Below are positions 34,843-43,241 of a DNA stretch of 64,000 nucleotides, piece by piece. This stretch comes from Verrucomicrobiota bacterium (lineage in GTDB: Bacteria > Verrucomicrobiota > Verrucomicrobiia > Verrucomicrobiales > Akkermansiaceae). Numbering within the stretch: position 1 is the first letter of the stretch; each line of letters starts with the position of its first letter. Where the stretch lies: the NCBI GenBank assembly GCA_017301995.1, contig JAFLEH010000029.1, forward strand, positions 37,101-101,100, read 5' to 3'. The position numbers and the translations under genes were made by a program. The notes beneath the pieces are model-generated. The model made no database searches. It was not told where the DNA came from and saw nothing but the letters and a program-made list of their open reading frames with translations.

Positions 34843-36288
34843 TCACTCCGCGGCTTTGGCGACGCGAAGGAGCATCGCCTCGCCCAGATGGGGACCGATG
34901 ATTTGCAGGCCCACCGGGAGGGCGGCGGCGCCGTCGAAGGCGGTGGTGCCGCAGGGCACGGAGATGGCGCAGCATCCGGCGAGGTTCGGCGCGAGGGTGA
35001 AGATGTCGGATAGATACTCCTGCAGCGGGTCAACGGATGATCCGCCGAGCTTGCGGGCGGGGGTGGGGGCCACCGGTGATAGAATGGCGTCCACTCCGGC
35101 GAAGGCCTGTTCAAAATCGCGCCGGATCAGGGTGCGGACCTTTTGCGCGCGGCCGTAGTAGGCCTCGTAGTAACCGGAGGAAAGCACATAGGTTCCCAGA
35201 ATGATCCGCCGTTTCACTTCCGGGCCGAAACCTTCCTCGCGCGACCGTTGATAGAGATCGGGAATGTCCGCCGGAGCCGCGGCGCGATGGCCGTAACGGA
35301 TGCCATCAAATCGCGAAAGGTTGGACGAAGCCTCGGCCGGAGCGAGCACGTAGTAGGTGGCCACCGCGAATTCGGTGTGCGGCAGGGAGATTTCCACGAT
35401 TTCCGCGCCTTGGGCCGCCAGTTTTGCCACGGCGGCCTCTACCAAACGCCGCACGCCGGGGTCGATTCCGTCGCCGAAGTATTCCTTGGGCAGGCCGAGC
35501 CTGAGCCCCTTCACGCCGTCGTTCACGGTGGTTAGATAATCCGGCACCGGGGCGTTCAGGCTGGTGGAGTCGTTGGGGTCATGTCCGGCGATGGCCTGCA
35601 GCACCCGCGCCACATCCTCCACGCAGGTTCCAACCGGACCTATCTGGTCGAGCGACGAGGCGTAGGCGACCAATCCGAAGCGCGAGACCCTGCCGTAGGA
35701 CGGCTTGAGACCGGTGACGCCGCAGTGCGATGCCGGTTGGCGGATGGACCCACCGGTGTCGGACCCGAGGGCGACGACCGCGGTGCCATCGGCCACCGCG
35801 GCGCAACTGCCGCCGGACGACCCCCCCGCGATGCGTTCCGGGTCGTGCGGGTTGCGGGTGGTTTGCAGGGCCGAGTTTTCGGTGGAGGAACCCATGGCGA
35901 ACTCGTCCATGTTCATGCGGCCGAACGGAATTGCCCCGGCGGCGCGCAGCTTGCGGATCACCGTGGCGTCGTAGGGAGCGCGGTAGTTTCCGGCGAGAAT
36001 CTTCGAGCCGCAGGAACAGGGCAGGCCGAACGTGTTGATGTTGTCCTTGATGGCGATGGGAATGCCGCCCAACGGCAGACTGAGGTCCGCGCGCTCCGCC
36101 TCGGCCAGAGCGGTGTCCAACTGATAGGAAAGATAGGCTCCGGTGCGGGTGTCGCGTTCGGAAATCCGCCCGGCGAGCTGCTGGAGCACCGCCGCGGGTG
36201 TTAGGGTGCCTTCGGAAAACCGTTGCCGTAATTCGCTGATGGTCATGGCTGGATAGGTGGAAAAATCGGGGTGGATCGGGTCATGCAT
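34843..36288 (-). CDS. gatA: Asp-tRNA(Asn)/Glu-tRNA(Gln) amidotransferase subunit A
   Basis: A 481-residue amidase-family protein with the Ser-cisSer-Lys triad: GIPIAIKDNI (Lys), IAGGSSGGSCAAV and GSDTGGSIRQPA (Ser residues). GatA hydrolyses glutamine and supplies ammonia to GatB. ATG 36288 overlaps the end of gatC by 8 bases; a second ATG at 36246 (MTISELRQRF) is also a plausible start. gatB is not in this window and must lie elsewhere. Confidence 0.95.
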   Translation of the reverse strand: MHDPIHPDFSTYPAMTISELRQRFSEGTLTPAAVLQQLAGRISERDTRTGAYLSYQLDTALAEAERADLSLPLGGIPIAIKDNINTFGLPCSCGSKILAGNYRAPYDATVIRKLRAAGAIPFGRMNMDEFAMGSSTENSALQTTRNPHDPERIAGGSSGGSCAAVADGTAVVALGSDTGGSIRQPASHCGVTGLKPSYGRVSRFGLVAYASSLDQIGPVGTCVEDVARVLQAIAGHDPNDSTSLNAPVPDYLTTVNDGVKGLRLGLPKEYFGDGIDPGVRRLVEAAVAKLAAQGAEIVEISLPHTEFAVATYYVLAPAEASSNLSRFDGIRYGHRAAAPADIPDLYQRSREEGFGPEVKRRIILGTYVLSSGYYEAYYGRAQKVRTLIRRDFEQAFAGVDAILSPVAPTPARKLGGSSVDPLQEYLSDIFTLAPNLAGCCAISVPCGTTAFDGAAALPVGLQIIGPHLGEAMLLRVAKAAE

Positions 36289-36574
36289 CGGCGACGACTT
36301 TCGGCACGCGGACCTGGTCCTGCGCCTGGTCCGGGGCGTTTTGCAGCAAGCCCGAGGCGGGCAGGCTGGTGTGGGGCTCATCATCCCGCATCGGGCCGAA
36401 AACCGGACTCGGATGCGCGGTGGGTTCGATCCCGGAAACATCGACCTGCGAGAGCGTTTCCACATGCCCGAGGATGGCGTCGAGCTGTCCTTGGAACACG
36501 GCCACCTCCTCCTCGCTCAGCGCGAGGCGGGCGAGGTTGGCGACATAGCGGACATCAATGTGCGGCTGCGGCAT
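36281..36574 (-). CDS. gatC: Asp-tRNA(Asn)/Glu-tRNA(Gln) amidotransferase subunit C
   Basis: A 97-residue protein starting MPQPHIDVRYVANLARLALS, with EEEVAVFQGQLDAILGHVETL and VSGIEPTAHPSP, the standard GatC pattern. GatC stabilises GatA-GatB by wrapping around them. It is immediately upstream of, and overlaps, gatA. The longer open frame upstream is a shadow of apaG and thiD. Confidence 0.95.
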   Translation of the reverse strand: MPQPHIDVRYVANLARLALSEEEVAVFQGQLDAILGHVETLSQVDVSGIEPTAHPSPVFGPMRDDEPHTSLPASGLLQNAPDQAQDQVRVPKVVADA

Positions 36575-36611
36575 GCCCGGAGCATCCGCCACCACGCGGG
36601 GATTTCCAATC

Positions 36612-36680
36612 AAAATAAAATCAGCGCTTTGGCGGCAGACCGGGCATCCAAACCGCCTCAAATTCCGGATTTCGCGTTCG
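36612..36680. repeat. Decayed copy of a dispersed intergenic repeat
   Basis: The segment has the order AATCAG, GGGCATCCAAAC, CAAATTCCGGATTTCGCG. This parallels the repeat copies at 25467 and 29145 (CGTCCAAA then CTTCGGATTTCGG), but it is more divergent. Confidence 0.4.
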
Positions 36681-36696
36681 GGTTTTCGTGTTTTTC

Positions 36697-37074
36697 CTAC
36701 GGCGGATTGAGCTGGAATTCCGGGATCCGGGTGAAAACGCGGGTGCCGTCGGCGGTTTCCCCGAAGAACGCGCCAGTGGCCACCGCCGCGTGCGCGACGA
36801 CGTGGTAGCTGTTGTAGGAAAAATGTTGGCCGGGCGGGATGATCGGGGTTTGGCCGACCACGCCGGCACCCTCCACCACGGTGGTTTCGCCATCCTGTTC
36901 GCGGACGACCCATTTGCGGGCGAGGATGGTGACGGGGGACTGGGACCGGTTGTGGATTGAAATGAAATAGACGAACGGATGCGGCTTGCCCGGCGGAGTC
37001 TCCAAGCCGGGCATGTACACCACGTCGTCCACGCTGACGCGCAATTCGGGAAATTCGTGGATGGGGTCCGCCAT
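36697..37074 (-). CDS. apaG: ApaG domain protein
   Basis: A 125-residue immunoglobulin-like fold protein: VYMPGLETPPGKPHPFVYFI, NRSQSPVTILARKWVV, VVGQTPIIPPGQHFSYNSY and GAFFGE. It matches ApaG, often linked with Co/Mg resistance and Ap4A metabolism, though its biochemical role is unsettled. ATG 37074 is preferred over an upstream one because MADPIHEFPELRVSV begins the conserved domain. It is divergent from thiD. Confidence 0.9.
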   Translation of the reverse strand: MADPIHEFPELRVSVDDVVYMPGLETPPGKPHPFVYFISIHNRSQSPVTILARKWVVREQDGETTVVEGAGVVGQTPIIPPGQHFSYNSYHVVAHAAVATGAFFGETADGTRVFTRIPEFQLNPP

Positions 37075-37171
37075 GCGCCGGATGTTTCCGCCCCGCGGCG
37101 GAATTGCCAAGCACGAATCTCGCGTGATCGTGGTGGACGCCGGATCGGCGGGCGGGTATCACCGGGGCCGC

Positions 37172-37981
37172 ATGAAACCAGCGCCACCCGTAGCCCTCAC
37201 GATCGCCGGCTCCGACTGCTCCGCGGGAGCGGGGCTGCAGGCGGATTTGAAGACGTTCCAGCATTTTGGCGTCCACGGGCTGACCGTCGTGACCTGCGTG
37301 GTGTCGGAAACGGCGAACGTCGTCCGCGCGGTGCATGCCGTGCCGGTCGCGGTGGTGGCGGACCAAGCGGAGCTTTTGCTAGATGCGTTTCCGGTGGCCG
37401 CGGTGAAAACCGGCATGCTGTTTTCCGCCGGGCACGTGCGGGCGGTGGCGGATCTTCTGGCCAAGCGGCCCGGCGTGACGCTGGTGGTGGATCCGGTGAT
37501 GATCGCGTCCACCGGCGATCCGTTGTTGGAGCCGGAGGCCATCGCGCTCTATCAGGATCGTCTGCTGCCGCTGGCACGGCTCATCACGCCGAACCTGCCC
37601 GAAGCCGAGGCTTTGCTGGGCGAGCGCATCACCGACATTGGGGCGCTGGAGGCGGCCGCGCGGGCGCTGGCCGTCCGCTACGGCACCAGCGTGTTGCTGA
37701 AAGGCGGGCACCTCGATGGCGGAGACTGCCTCGATCTGCTCGTGGAAAACGATCGGGTCTTCCGGTTTTCCACGCCACGGCTTGAGGTGCCGGGGTCCCA
37801 TGGCACCGGCTGCACGCTGTCCGCGGCCGTCACCGCCGCCCTGGCGCTTGGCGACTCACTGCCGGACGCGGTGGCCGCCGCGAAAGATTATCTAACCAAC
37901 ACGCTGCGGCACTCCTACGGGTTTAACGCACCCGCCGCGGATCCGGTTCACGCGTTGAATCAGGGGACGGTGGGTTGGTGA
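37172..37981 (+). CDS. thiD: Hydroxymethylpyrimidine/phosphomethylpyrimidine kinase
   Basis: A 269-residue ribokinase-fold enzyme: ALTIAGSDCSAGAGLQADLK at the start, VKTGMLFSAGHV, VVDPVMIASTGDPLL, LITPNLPEAEALLG, VLLKGGHLDGGDCLDLL and the GSHGTGCTLSAA anion hole with the catalytic Asp-equivalent region. It phosphorylates HMP and HMP-P in thiamine synthesis. No other thiamine genes are near. It is convergent with the GH2 gene. Confidence 0.95.
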   Translation: MKPAPPVALTIAGSDCSAGAGLQADLKTFQHFGVHGLTVVTCVVSETANVVRAVHAVPVAVVADQAELLLDAFPVAAVKTGMLFSAGHVRAVADLLAKRPGVTLVVDPVMIASTGDPLLEPEAIALYQDRLLPLARLITPNLPEAEALLGERITDIGALEAAARALAVRYGTSVLLKGGHLDGGDCLDLLVENDRVFRFSTPRLEVPGSHGTGCTLSAAVTAALALGDSLPDAVAAAKDYLTNTLRHSYGFNAPAADPVHALNQGTVGW

Positions 37982-38021
37982 GGGTTGGTGCTGCCGGAAA
38001 TCCCCGGTGGCATCCGTCCGG

Positions 38022-40469
38022 TCAGTTGGCGGTCGGGATGGTTAGAGAGGCGCTTTCGAGTCCGTCCGCGGTGGCGGTCAGCGTGACTTCGCCAGGCTGG
38101 CCCGTGAGTTTCACGATTGCCAGGCCGCGGCCTTGGAGAACCTTGCGGCTTTCCGTTTGATAGGTATCGGGAGTGTTGAGATCGCCGTTTTCCAATCCTA
38201 GCAAAACCGCGGGGCCGGCAATGGAGAATTTCACCAAATTGCCCGCATCCGGCACGCGAACACCACGGGCATCCGCAACCCGGAACCCGATGTGACGGAC
38301 GTTTCCGGCCTGATCCGCCGGATCGGCATGCAACTCGACACGAGCGGGCGGTCCGGCGGTTTCGAGGGTGAACTCGCTCGGTTTCCCGCCACCGCCGAGT
38401 CCTGTCGCCTTGAGCGTGCCGGCCTCGAACGGAACCTCCCAAACCAGCGTTCCCTCCGCCGCGTCCCGAGCTTTCCGCGTGCCGAGATCGCGGCCATTCA
38501 GAGTCAGGCGGACCTCCGGGCAATTGGAATAGGCTTGCACAGTTAGGCGACTTCCCTCCGGCCAGTTCCACGATTCCCTTGGCATGCGCCAGCCACGTCC
38601 GGAACCGCCCCCGCCGCCGCGCGACACCGCCAGATAGACCATCGGCCGGTTGCTCCACAGGCTCTGGCGGAACCAGGCGAGCGGCTTCTTGAATCCGCAC
38701 ATATCCAACAATCCGGCGCGGCTGCCATGCGTCGGAAACCGTCCGGCCTCGCCCAGATAGTCCACACCGGTCCACAGAAATTGCCCGCCCACGAAATCCC
38801 TGTCACGCGCGGCCAACCAGTCGGCATGGCGGTGGCTCGTTTCACTGCCAAACAGAAACCGCTTCGGAAATCTGGCGTGATCGGCATCATAACGGGCTTC
38901 CTGATAGTTGTAACCGACGACATCCAACAATTCCCCCAGCCCGACCGCGTCGGACATCGGCACATTCGCCAGCGCCATCGTCACCGGTCGCGTGGGATCC
39001 GCGGCCTTCACCGCGGCGATCAGCGGGCGGGCGAGCTTCACCATCTCCTCGGCGCGCGGATGGTCGGGACGGTAATCACCCCCCAACACCGGATGCGAAA
39101 ACGGATCGTTGGCGTAGTCGATCTCGTTGCCGATGCTCCACATGATCACCGATGGGTGGTTGCGGTCGCGCCGCACCATGTCGGCGGCGTCGCGCACCGA
39201 CCATTCGGCGAAATCCTCCGCATATCCGGACCGCGCCGGGGTGCCGCTGTTCCAACCTGCTATCCACTTGTTCTTGGACGGATGGAATTCGTCGAACGCC
39301 TCGTCCTTGACCATCAGGCCGATGCGGTCGCAACACTCCAACAATTCCGGCGCCGGAGGATTGTGGCTGGTGCGGATCGCATTGGCTCCGATCTCCTTCA
39401 GGATGCGCAGCCGTCTTGCCAAGACGCCATCCGGCACTGCCGCGCCGAGGCATCCGGCGTCGTGATGAACGCACACACCCTTGATTTTGATCGGCTTGCC
39501 ATTGAGAAACATGCCCTTGTCCGGATCGAAACGCAGGGTTCTGATGCCAAACGTCGTGACCGATTCATCGACCAGCGCCGAGCCGATCCGCAGGCGGCTG
39601 CGCGCGGTGTAAAGCCGCGGCTCGTCTGGCGACCAAAATCGCGGTCTGCTGACCTCAGCAAGCTGGACCGTCCGCGACTCGGCGCCGGCGTCGGTCCTTT
39701 GATCGGTGGCCACGGTGCCCGCGATCCTGCCATCCGGATCGAGAATTTCGGTGGTCAATGACCAACCGGCCGCCTCGGTCGTTCCATTGAGCACCGTGGT
39801 CTCCACTCGAACCGACGCCCGTTCCGCCGAGACATCCGGAGTTGTCACAAACACGCCCCACGGAGCGATGCGCCGCGCATCGGTGATTCGCAGGCGGGTG
39901 TGGCGATAGATTCCCGACCCGGTGTACCAGCGCGAATCCGCGAACCGGGAGTGGTCCACCCGCACCGACACGATGTTGTCCTGTCCGCCGAACTTCAGAT
40001 AGGGAGTTAGATCGACTTCGAAACTCGAGTAACCATTGGGCCTGCCACCGATGTAAAACCCGTTGAGCCAAACCCGCGAGTTCTGGTAGATCCCGTCGAA
40101 CTCCAAATGGACGCGTTTCCCGCGCGCGGCGTCGGCCACGGAGAAATGCTTGCGATACCACGCGATGCCTCCCGGCAGAAACCCGGTGCAGCTTGCGAGC
40201 GAGGGATCGAATTTCTCACCGATGCTCCAGTCATGCGGTACATCCACGCGCCGCCAGGCGGTGTCGTCGAAACCATGTCCCGCCGCGCTCGCGGGATCGC
40301 TCTTGCTGAAGAGCCAGCCGGCGTCGAAGTCCGCCACCGTTCGCGGCGTGGCGGCAAGCAACACGTTTTGCCGAGGCACACCACCGCTTTCCGCACCGAC
40401 ACAATGGGCCGTCATCACCCATCCGGCGAGCAACAGCGCCGGAATGAAACCGTGTATCATCGTCTCCAT
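38022..40469 (-). CDS. Secreted GH2 beta-galactosidase-like glycosidase
   Basis: The start at 40469 is chosen because GGGAG lies 6 bases upstream and a signal peptide follows (MIHGFIPALLLAGWVMTAHC); ATGs at 40475 and 40460 are alternatives. The 815-residue protein has the GH2 order: N-terminal jelly roll (VDVPHDWSIGEKFDP, GIAWYRKHFSV), immunoglobulin-like domain, and a TIM barrel with GVCVHHDAGCLG, the acid/base Glu in MWSIGNEIDYA (near 447) and the nucleophile Glu in FGSETSHRHA (near 540). A further domain (GNVRHIGFRVAD) follows. It probably removes beta-linked galactose or another sugar from pectin side chains; linkage specificity cannot be read. It is divergent from the GH140-like gene. 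Confidence 0.93.
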   Translation of the reverse strand: METMIHGFIPALLLAGWVMTAHCVGAESGGVPRQNVLLAATPRTVADFDAGWLFSKSDPASAAGHGFDDTAWRRVDVPHDWSIGEKFDPSLASCTGFLPGGIAWYRKHFSVADAARGKRVHLEFDGIYQNSRVWLNGFYIGGRPNGYSSFEVDLTPYLKFGGQDNIVSVRVDHSRFADSRWYTGSGIYRHTRLRITDARRIAPWGVFVTTPDVSAERASVRVETTVLNGTTEAAGWSLTTEILDPDGRIAGTVATDQRTDAGAESRTVQLAEVSRPRFWSPDEPRLYTARSRLRIGSALVDESVTTFGIRTLRFDPDKGMFLNGKPIKIKGVCVHHDAGCLGAAVPDGVLARRLRILKEIGANAIRTSHNPPAPELLECCDRIGLMVKDEAFDEFHPSKNKWIAGWNSGTPARSGYAEDFAEWSVRDAADMVRRDRNHPSVIMWSIGNEIDYANDPFSHPVLGGDYRPDHPRAEEMVKLARPLIAAVKAADPTRPVTMALANVPMSDAVGLGELLDVVGYNYQEARYDADHARFPKRFLFGSETSHRHADWLAARDRDFVGGQFLWTGVDYLGEAGRFPTHGSRAGLLDMCGFKKPLAWFRQSLWSNRPMVYLAVSRGGGGGSGRGWRMPRESWNWPEGSRLTVQAYSNCPEVRLTLNGRDLGTRKARDAAEGTLVWEVPFEAGTLKATGLGGGGKPSEFTLETAGPPARVELHADPADQAGNVRHIGFRVADARGVRVPDAGNLVKFSIAGPAVLLGLENGDLNTPDTYQTESRKVLQGRGLAIVKLTGQPGEVTLTATADGLESASLTIPTAN

Positions 40470-40631
40470 CTTCATCTCCCAACGCGATGCTACCTTCGCG
40501 CGGGCGCATCCGACAACCCCGATTCGCGCATCCATCACGCCCCATTCGGGTGCGTCGCAAACCCAGTGCCCGCCGAATCACCGAATGATGCGCCCCCTCG
40601 GACACGTAGTATCACCGTGAACCTCCGAACG
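40470..40631. promoter_or_regulatory. Divergent region between GH2 and GH140-like genes
   Basis: 162 bases hold both leaders. The GGGAG ribosome-binding site of the GH2 gene is inside (40476-40480, read on the minus strand). No operator or promoter is obvious. Confidence 0.3.
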
Positions 40632-43187
40632 ATGATCCGGCACTTCATCCCGACGATTCCGCTCGCGCTTGCGATGCCGCTGGCGGCCGCACCACCAGCC
40701 GCGGTGCAGTGGCGTGTCGCGGAGTTCTCGTTCGAGGGAAAACTGGATTACGCGGGACAACCCGATGGCGTTGGATTGGAGGCGGAGTTTCACGGGCCGG
40801 ATGGCGCGCGGTTCACGGTGCCCGGATTCTGGGATGGAAACAAGTCGTGGAAGATACGCTTCGCTCCGACCGCTCCGGGCGAATGGACCTATCAAACGCA
40901 CGCCGTCGAGGAGGCGGCGCGGGTGGTGGAAACGCTTTACTCCGGAAAGATTCTGCGCGGCGGCGATCCGGGCGAGGAGATCGATGTGGCGGTCTCCGGC
41001 TGCGCCGAAATCGAATTGGTGGTTAGAGACGCGGACGATGGCAGCGAATACGATCACGCCGACTGGGCGGACGCCCGGTTCGTGCGGAAGGATGGTGTGG
41101 AAGTTGGGATGGACACCCTCGCGCCCCTCAGGGCGACGCAGGGACACGGCGAACTCGCGAAAGGAAAAAACCTGTTCGGAACCGATCTAACCATCGGGGG
41201 CAAGGCGTTTTTCCACGGGTTGGGAAGTCATTCGCCCGGCCGGATCAGCTATCGGTTGGATGGGGCCGAAGCGCGCTTCCGCGCCACGGTCGGAGTGGAC
41301 TCACGGGTTGGAAAACACGGCAGCGTCCGGTTCGAAGTGCTGGGAATCCGTTCTAACAAAGCGCAGATCGGCCGCCGCGATCCGGGCCTCGACAACCGGC
41401 GCGGGAGCTTTCACGCCAGTCCGGCGGCGGGTGACAATCCGCTCCACCGCCACGGGGGATTTCTCAGGACCAGCGCCGACGGACACTCTCTAACCTACAC
41501 GGACGGCACGCCGTTTTTCTGGCTGGGCGACACCTGGTGGTTTTGTCCCTCGGATCTGGTGCCCATCGACGGCTCCACCAACCCGGAGATTCCGTCGGCC
41601 TATCTCCATCTGTTGAATGTTAGAACGAAGCAGGGCTTCACCGCCATCCACATGGCGTTTCTCGGGACCATCGGCGGCTACAATCCGTTCGACGAACCGG
41701 CACGCGGCGCGGGGCTGGATCCCATCTATTGGCGGAAAGTGGACCGCTATATCGACGAGGCCAACACCCGCGGATTGGTTCCTGTGATCGGCCTCGGTTG
41801 GTGCGGACGTCCCTTGGATCCGGCCGATTGGCGGCGGCTGTGGCGCCATGTGATCGCGCGCTACGGCGCGCACGCCGTCACCTGGCTGATCTGCGGCGAA
41901 TACAACGTGCGCGGCGCGGAGGACCGAGTGGCCGACACCCTCAGGCTCGGACGTTTCATCCGCGACACAGATCCCTATCACCGCGCGATGACCGCGCACC
42001 CGTGGTATTTCGAGGGCGACAAGCGGCAGGCGTGGTCCGAGCCGTGGTATGACTTCATCATGTTCCAGGGTGGGCACGGCGCGCCGCCGCCGGCGCGGCT
42101 CTATCAGGAAACCCACGCCCGCCAACCGGCCAAGCCGCTGTTGGAGGCGGAGTGCCGCTACGAAGGCATCCACACCTTCACCGACCGCGAGGTGCGTGAG
42201 GTCGCGTGGCGCGCGATTCTATCCGGATCGTTCGGTTTCACCTACGGCTCGCAAGGTCTGTGGTATCCAACCCAGAATGAAACGGATCGGAAAACCGACG
42301 AATGGGGCACCCCGCTGGTCTGGTGGAAAGCCGTCGGGAGGCCCGGCGCGGAACAACTCGGGCACCTGCGGAAGATTCTCGAAACCACATCCTGGTGGAA
42401 GCTCGCGCCGCGCCCCGATCTGGTGTCGCCGTCTGCCGGAACGGGTGGCGTTGTGGTTTTGGAAGATCTGATGAAACGGTTCGGCGAGGCCAAGGCCACC
42501 AACGCCCACTGGTGCCGCCTCGGCGATGGCGAACCACCCCGGATCGAACTCCATCCTCCCGGATCCGGCGATGGAACGCTTGAGTTTCCGCCCATCCGGC
42601 TTCCGGAAGTGAAACCCGGCGAACAACTGCGTTTTCTAACCGCATTCGGTTTCAACCCCGGTGCCCGCCTCGACGATCCGGACAATCCGAGCAATGGCGT
42701 TGGATTTTCGATCCGGGCCGACGGCAAGGATTTGGCGAATGCCAAACACCACGGAAAGACCTGGATCTATCAGAATGTCGATCTGACCGCGTTGGCCGGA
42801 AAATTCGTGGCGATCACCCTCGGCACCAATGCGGATGGCAATATGAACTGGGACCACGCCGCGTTCCGCCAGCCCGTGATCGTCCGCGTCCCCGCCGGGC
42901 AATCCGATCCAATGCGCGCGGAGATTTCCGGTCCTCCTCCCAGGCAGGTGCTTGCCAAGGCCGATGGCGACCGTGTCATCCTGCTCCACTACGCCGCCGG
43001 CGAGGGTGCCATCCGCTGGAATCTCAAACCCTTGCCAGACTCCGCCCGCTACCGCGCCGTGTGGCACAATCCCCGCACCGGAGCGAAAATTCCGGCGGAA
43101 ACCATCGTGGTTAGGGAATCGGCCCTGCCTCTACCCGCGCCGCCTGACACGGAAGACTGGGTGCTGATTCTGAACCGCATGGAATGA
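40632..43187 (+). CDS. Secreted GH140-like (apiosidase-type, DUF4038) glycosidase with DUF5060 and NPCBM domains
   Basis: ATG 40632 gives 851 residues with a signal peptide (MIRHFIPTIPLALAMPLAAA); GTG 40618 is an alternative. An N-terminal DUF5060-like sandwich (VQWRVAEFSFEG, GFWDGNKSWKIRFAPT) is followed by an NPCBM-like carbohydrate-binding domain (about 130-245, KAFFHGLGSHSPGRISYRLD). Then comes the DUF4038 TIM barrel (LTYTDGTPFFWLGDTWWF near 280, TWLICGEYNVRG near 420, PLLEAECRYEGI near 510). A C-terminal beta domain with GTLEFPPIRLPEV follows. Known GH140 enzymes release apiose from rhamnogalacturonan II, but the wider DUF4038 group is diverse, so the substrate is an inference. Confidence 0.85.
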   Translation: MIRHFIPTIPLALAMPLAAAPPAAVQWRVAEFSFEGKLDYAGQPDGVGLEAEFHGPDGARFTVPGFWDGNKSWKIRFAPTAPGEWTYQTHAVEEAARVVETLYSGKILRGGDPGEEIDVAVSGCAEIELVVRDADDGSEYDHADWADARFVRKDGVEVGMDTLAPLRATQGHGELAKGKNLFGTDLTIGGKAFFHGLGSHSPGRISYRLDGAEARFRATVGVDSRVGKHGSVRFEVLGIRSNKAQIGRRDPGLDNRRGSFHASPAAGDNPLHRHGGFLRTSADGHSLTYTDGTPFFWLGDTWWFCPSDLVPIDGSTNPEIPSAYLHLLNVRTKQGFTAIHMAFLGTIGGYNPFDEPARGAGLDPIYWRKVDRYIDEANTRGLVPVIGLGWCGRPLDPADWRRLWRHVIARYGAHAVTWLICGEYNVRGAEDRVADTLRLGRFIRDTDPYHRAMTAHPWYFEGDKRQAWSEPWYDFIMFQGGHGAPPPARLYQETHARQPAKPLLEAECRYEGIHTFTDREVREVAWRAILSGSFGFTYGSQGLWYPTQNETDRKTDEWGTPLVWWKAVGRPGAEQLGHLRKILETTSWWKLAPRPDLVSPSAGTGGVVVLEDLMKRFGEAKATNAHWCRLGDGEPPRIELHPPGSGDGTLEFPPIRLPEVKPGEQLRFLTAFGFNPGARLDDPDNPSNGVGFSIRADGKDLANAKHHGKTWIYQNVDLTALAGKFVAITLGTNADGNMNWDHAAFRQPVIVRVPAGQSDPMRAEISGPPPRQVLAKADGDRVILLHYAAGEGAIRWNLKPLPDSARYRAVWHNPRTGAKIPAETIVVRESALPLPAPPDTEDWVLILNRME

Positions 43188-43241
43188 CCGGATAGCACGG
43201 ATGGAAATCCCGGCATTCATCTCGTATCCCTTCATCCGCCA

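Noticed and set aside
34526..35158. 210-residue plus-strand ORF after the lipoprotein hydrolase
   Set aside because: Its second half is antisense to gatA and the first half is repeat-derived intergenic sequence.
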